The position numbers were made by a program, and so were the translations under genes. DNA of 14,590 bases, taken from contig CAKVAL010000039.1 in the NCBI GenBank assembly GCA_934725085.1, forward strand, positions 1-14,590, read 5' to 3'. This stretch comes from an uncultured Erysipelotrichaceae bacterium. GTDB taxonomy: Bacteria; Bacillota_I; Bacilli_A; Erysipelotrichales; Erysipelotrichaceae. Of this stretch, positions 14,537 to 14,590 are shown one piece after another; position 1 is the stretch's first letter, and every line of letters begins with the position of its first letter. The notes under the pieces were generated by a model. It had not been told where the DNA came from, made no database searches, and saw only the letters and a program-made list of their open reading frames with translations.

Positions 14537-14590
14537 ATGAACAATCGTGCAGGAAAATACATAAATAATTTATCGGATGATATGTCATAT
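14537..14590 (+). CDS. Start of a probable Fic-family protein, cut off by the window edge
   Basis: Only 18 codons are visible: MNNRAGKYINNLSDDMSY. The ATG is preceded by AAGGAG at 14526-14531 with a 5-base spacer. The opening RAGKYI resembles the RAGRY/RSGKY start common in Fic-domain proteins, which transfer AMP or similar groups to hydroxyl side chains of target proteins and often act as toxins or regulators. The match is short, the catalytic HPFxxGNGR motif is outside the window, and another family is possible. It is transcribed away from the housekeeping operon, and its promoter overlaps symmetrical repeats, suggesting repression. Confidence 0.5.
   Translation, partial: MNNRAGKYINNLSDDMSY

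Overview
The window comes from a low-GC, Gram-positive type bacterium. It is AT-rich, a class B sortase implies a monoderm cell wall, Shine-Dalgarno sites are of the AAGGAG type, and TGA serves as a stop (for example in a 4-base ATGA overlap), so the standard bacterial code applies and the UGA-reading Mollicutes are excluded. The general look is that of gut-associated Bacilli/Firmicutes, but no marker in the window fixes the lineage. Every complete gene is on the minus strand, so the transcription order runs from high to low coordinates. One further gene starts on the plus strand at the right edge.

Right to left, layout 1 is a housekeeping operon (14159 to 8436). A divergent intergenic region (14160-14536) separates it from a plus-strand gene whose first 18 residues resemble the N-terminus of Fic-family proteins. 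The operon has an extended -10 promoter near 14190. It reads: a 615-residue acidic, repeat-bearing, C-terminally anchored protein of unknown function; cmk (cytidylate kinase); der (ribosome assembly GTPase); a pair of half-size CHR-family (chromate-transporter type) membrane proteins; and a class B sortase. From der to the sortase each stop overlaps the next start by 1 or 4 bases. A hairpin terminator lies immediately after the sortase.

Layout 2 is a surface-polysaccharide (capsule/EPS) operon (about 8332 to below 1). A strong extended -10 promoter precedes a roughly 150-nt leader that can fold into nested long-range stems. The genes follow in pathway order: a WcaJ/CpsE-type undecaprenyl-phosphate sugar-1-phosphate transferase that starts the repeat unit; a Wzz/CpsC-type chain-length regulator fused to a degenerate, P-loop-less tyrosine-kinase-like domain; a WbbL-like GT2 glycosyltransferase; a WbsX-family protein; a rhamnosyltransferase-like GT2; an EpsG/Wzy-like polymerase; a 443-bp gene-poor gap; and a third GT2 that runs off the left edge. 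No flippase is present, so the operon probably continues to the left.

The base composition of the strands changes near 5390. To the right of it the plus strand is A-rich and the coding strand keto-rich; to the left the plus strand is T-rich. This fits a conserved initiation/length-control block joined to a more recently acquired, variable glycosyltransferase cassette. Points most worth a second look are the structured capsule leader, the pseudo-kinase fusion, the repeat protein ahead of cmk-der, and two sets of symmetrical repeats between the divergent promoters at the right end.
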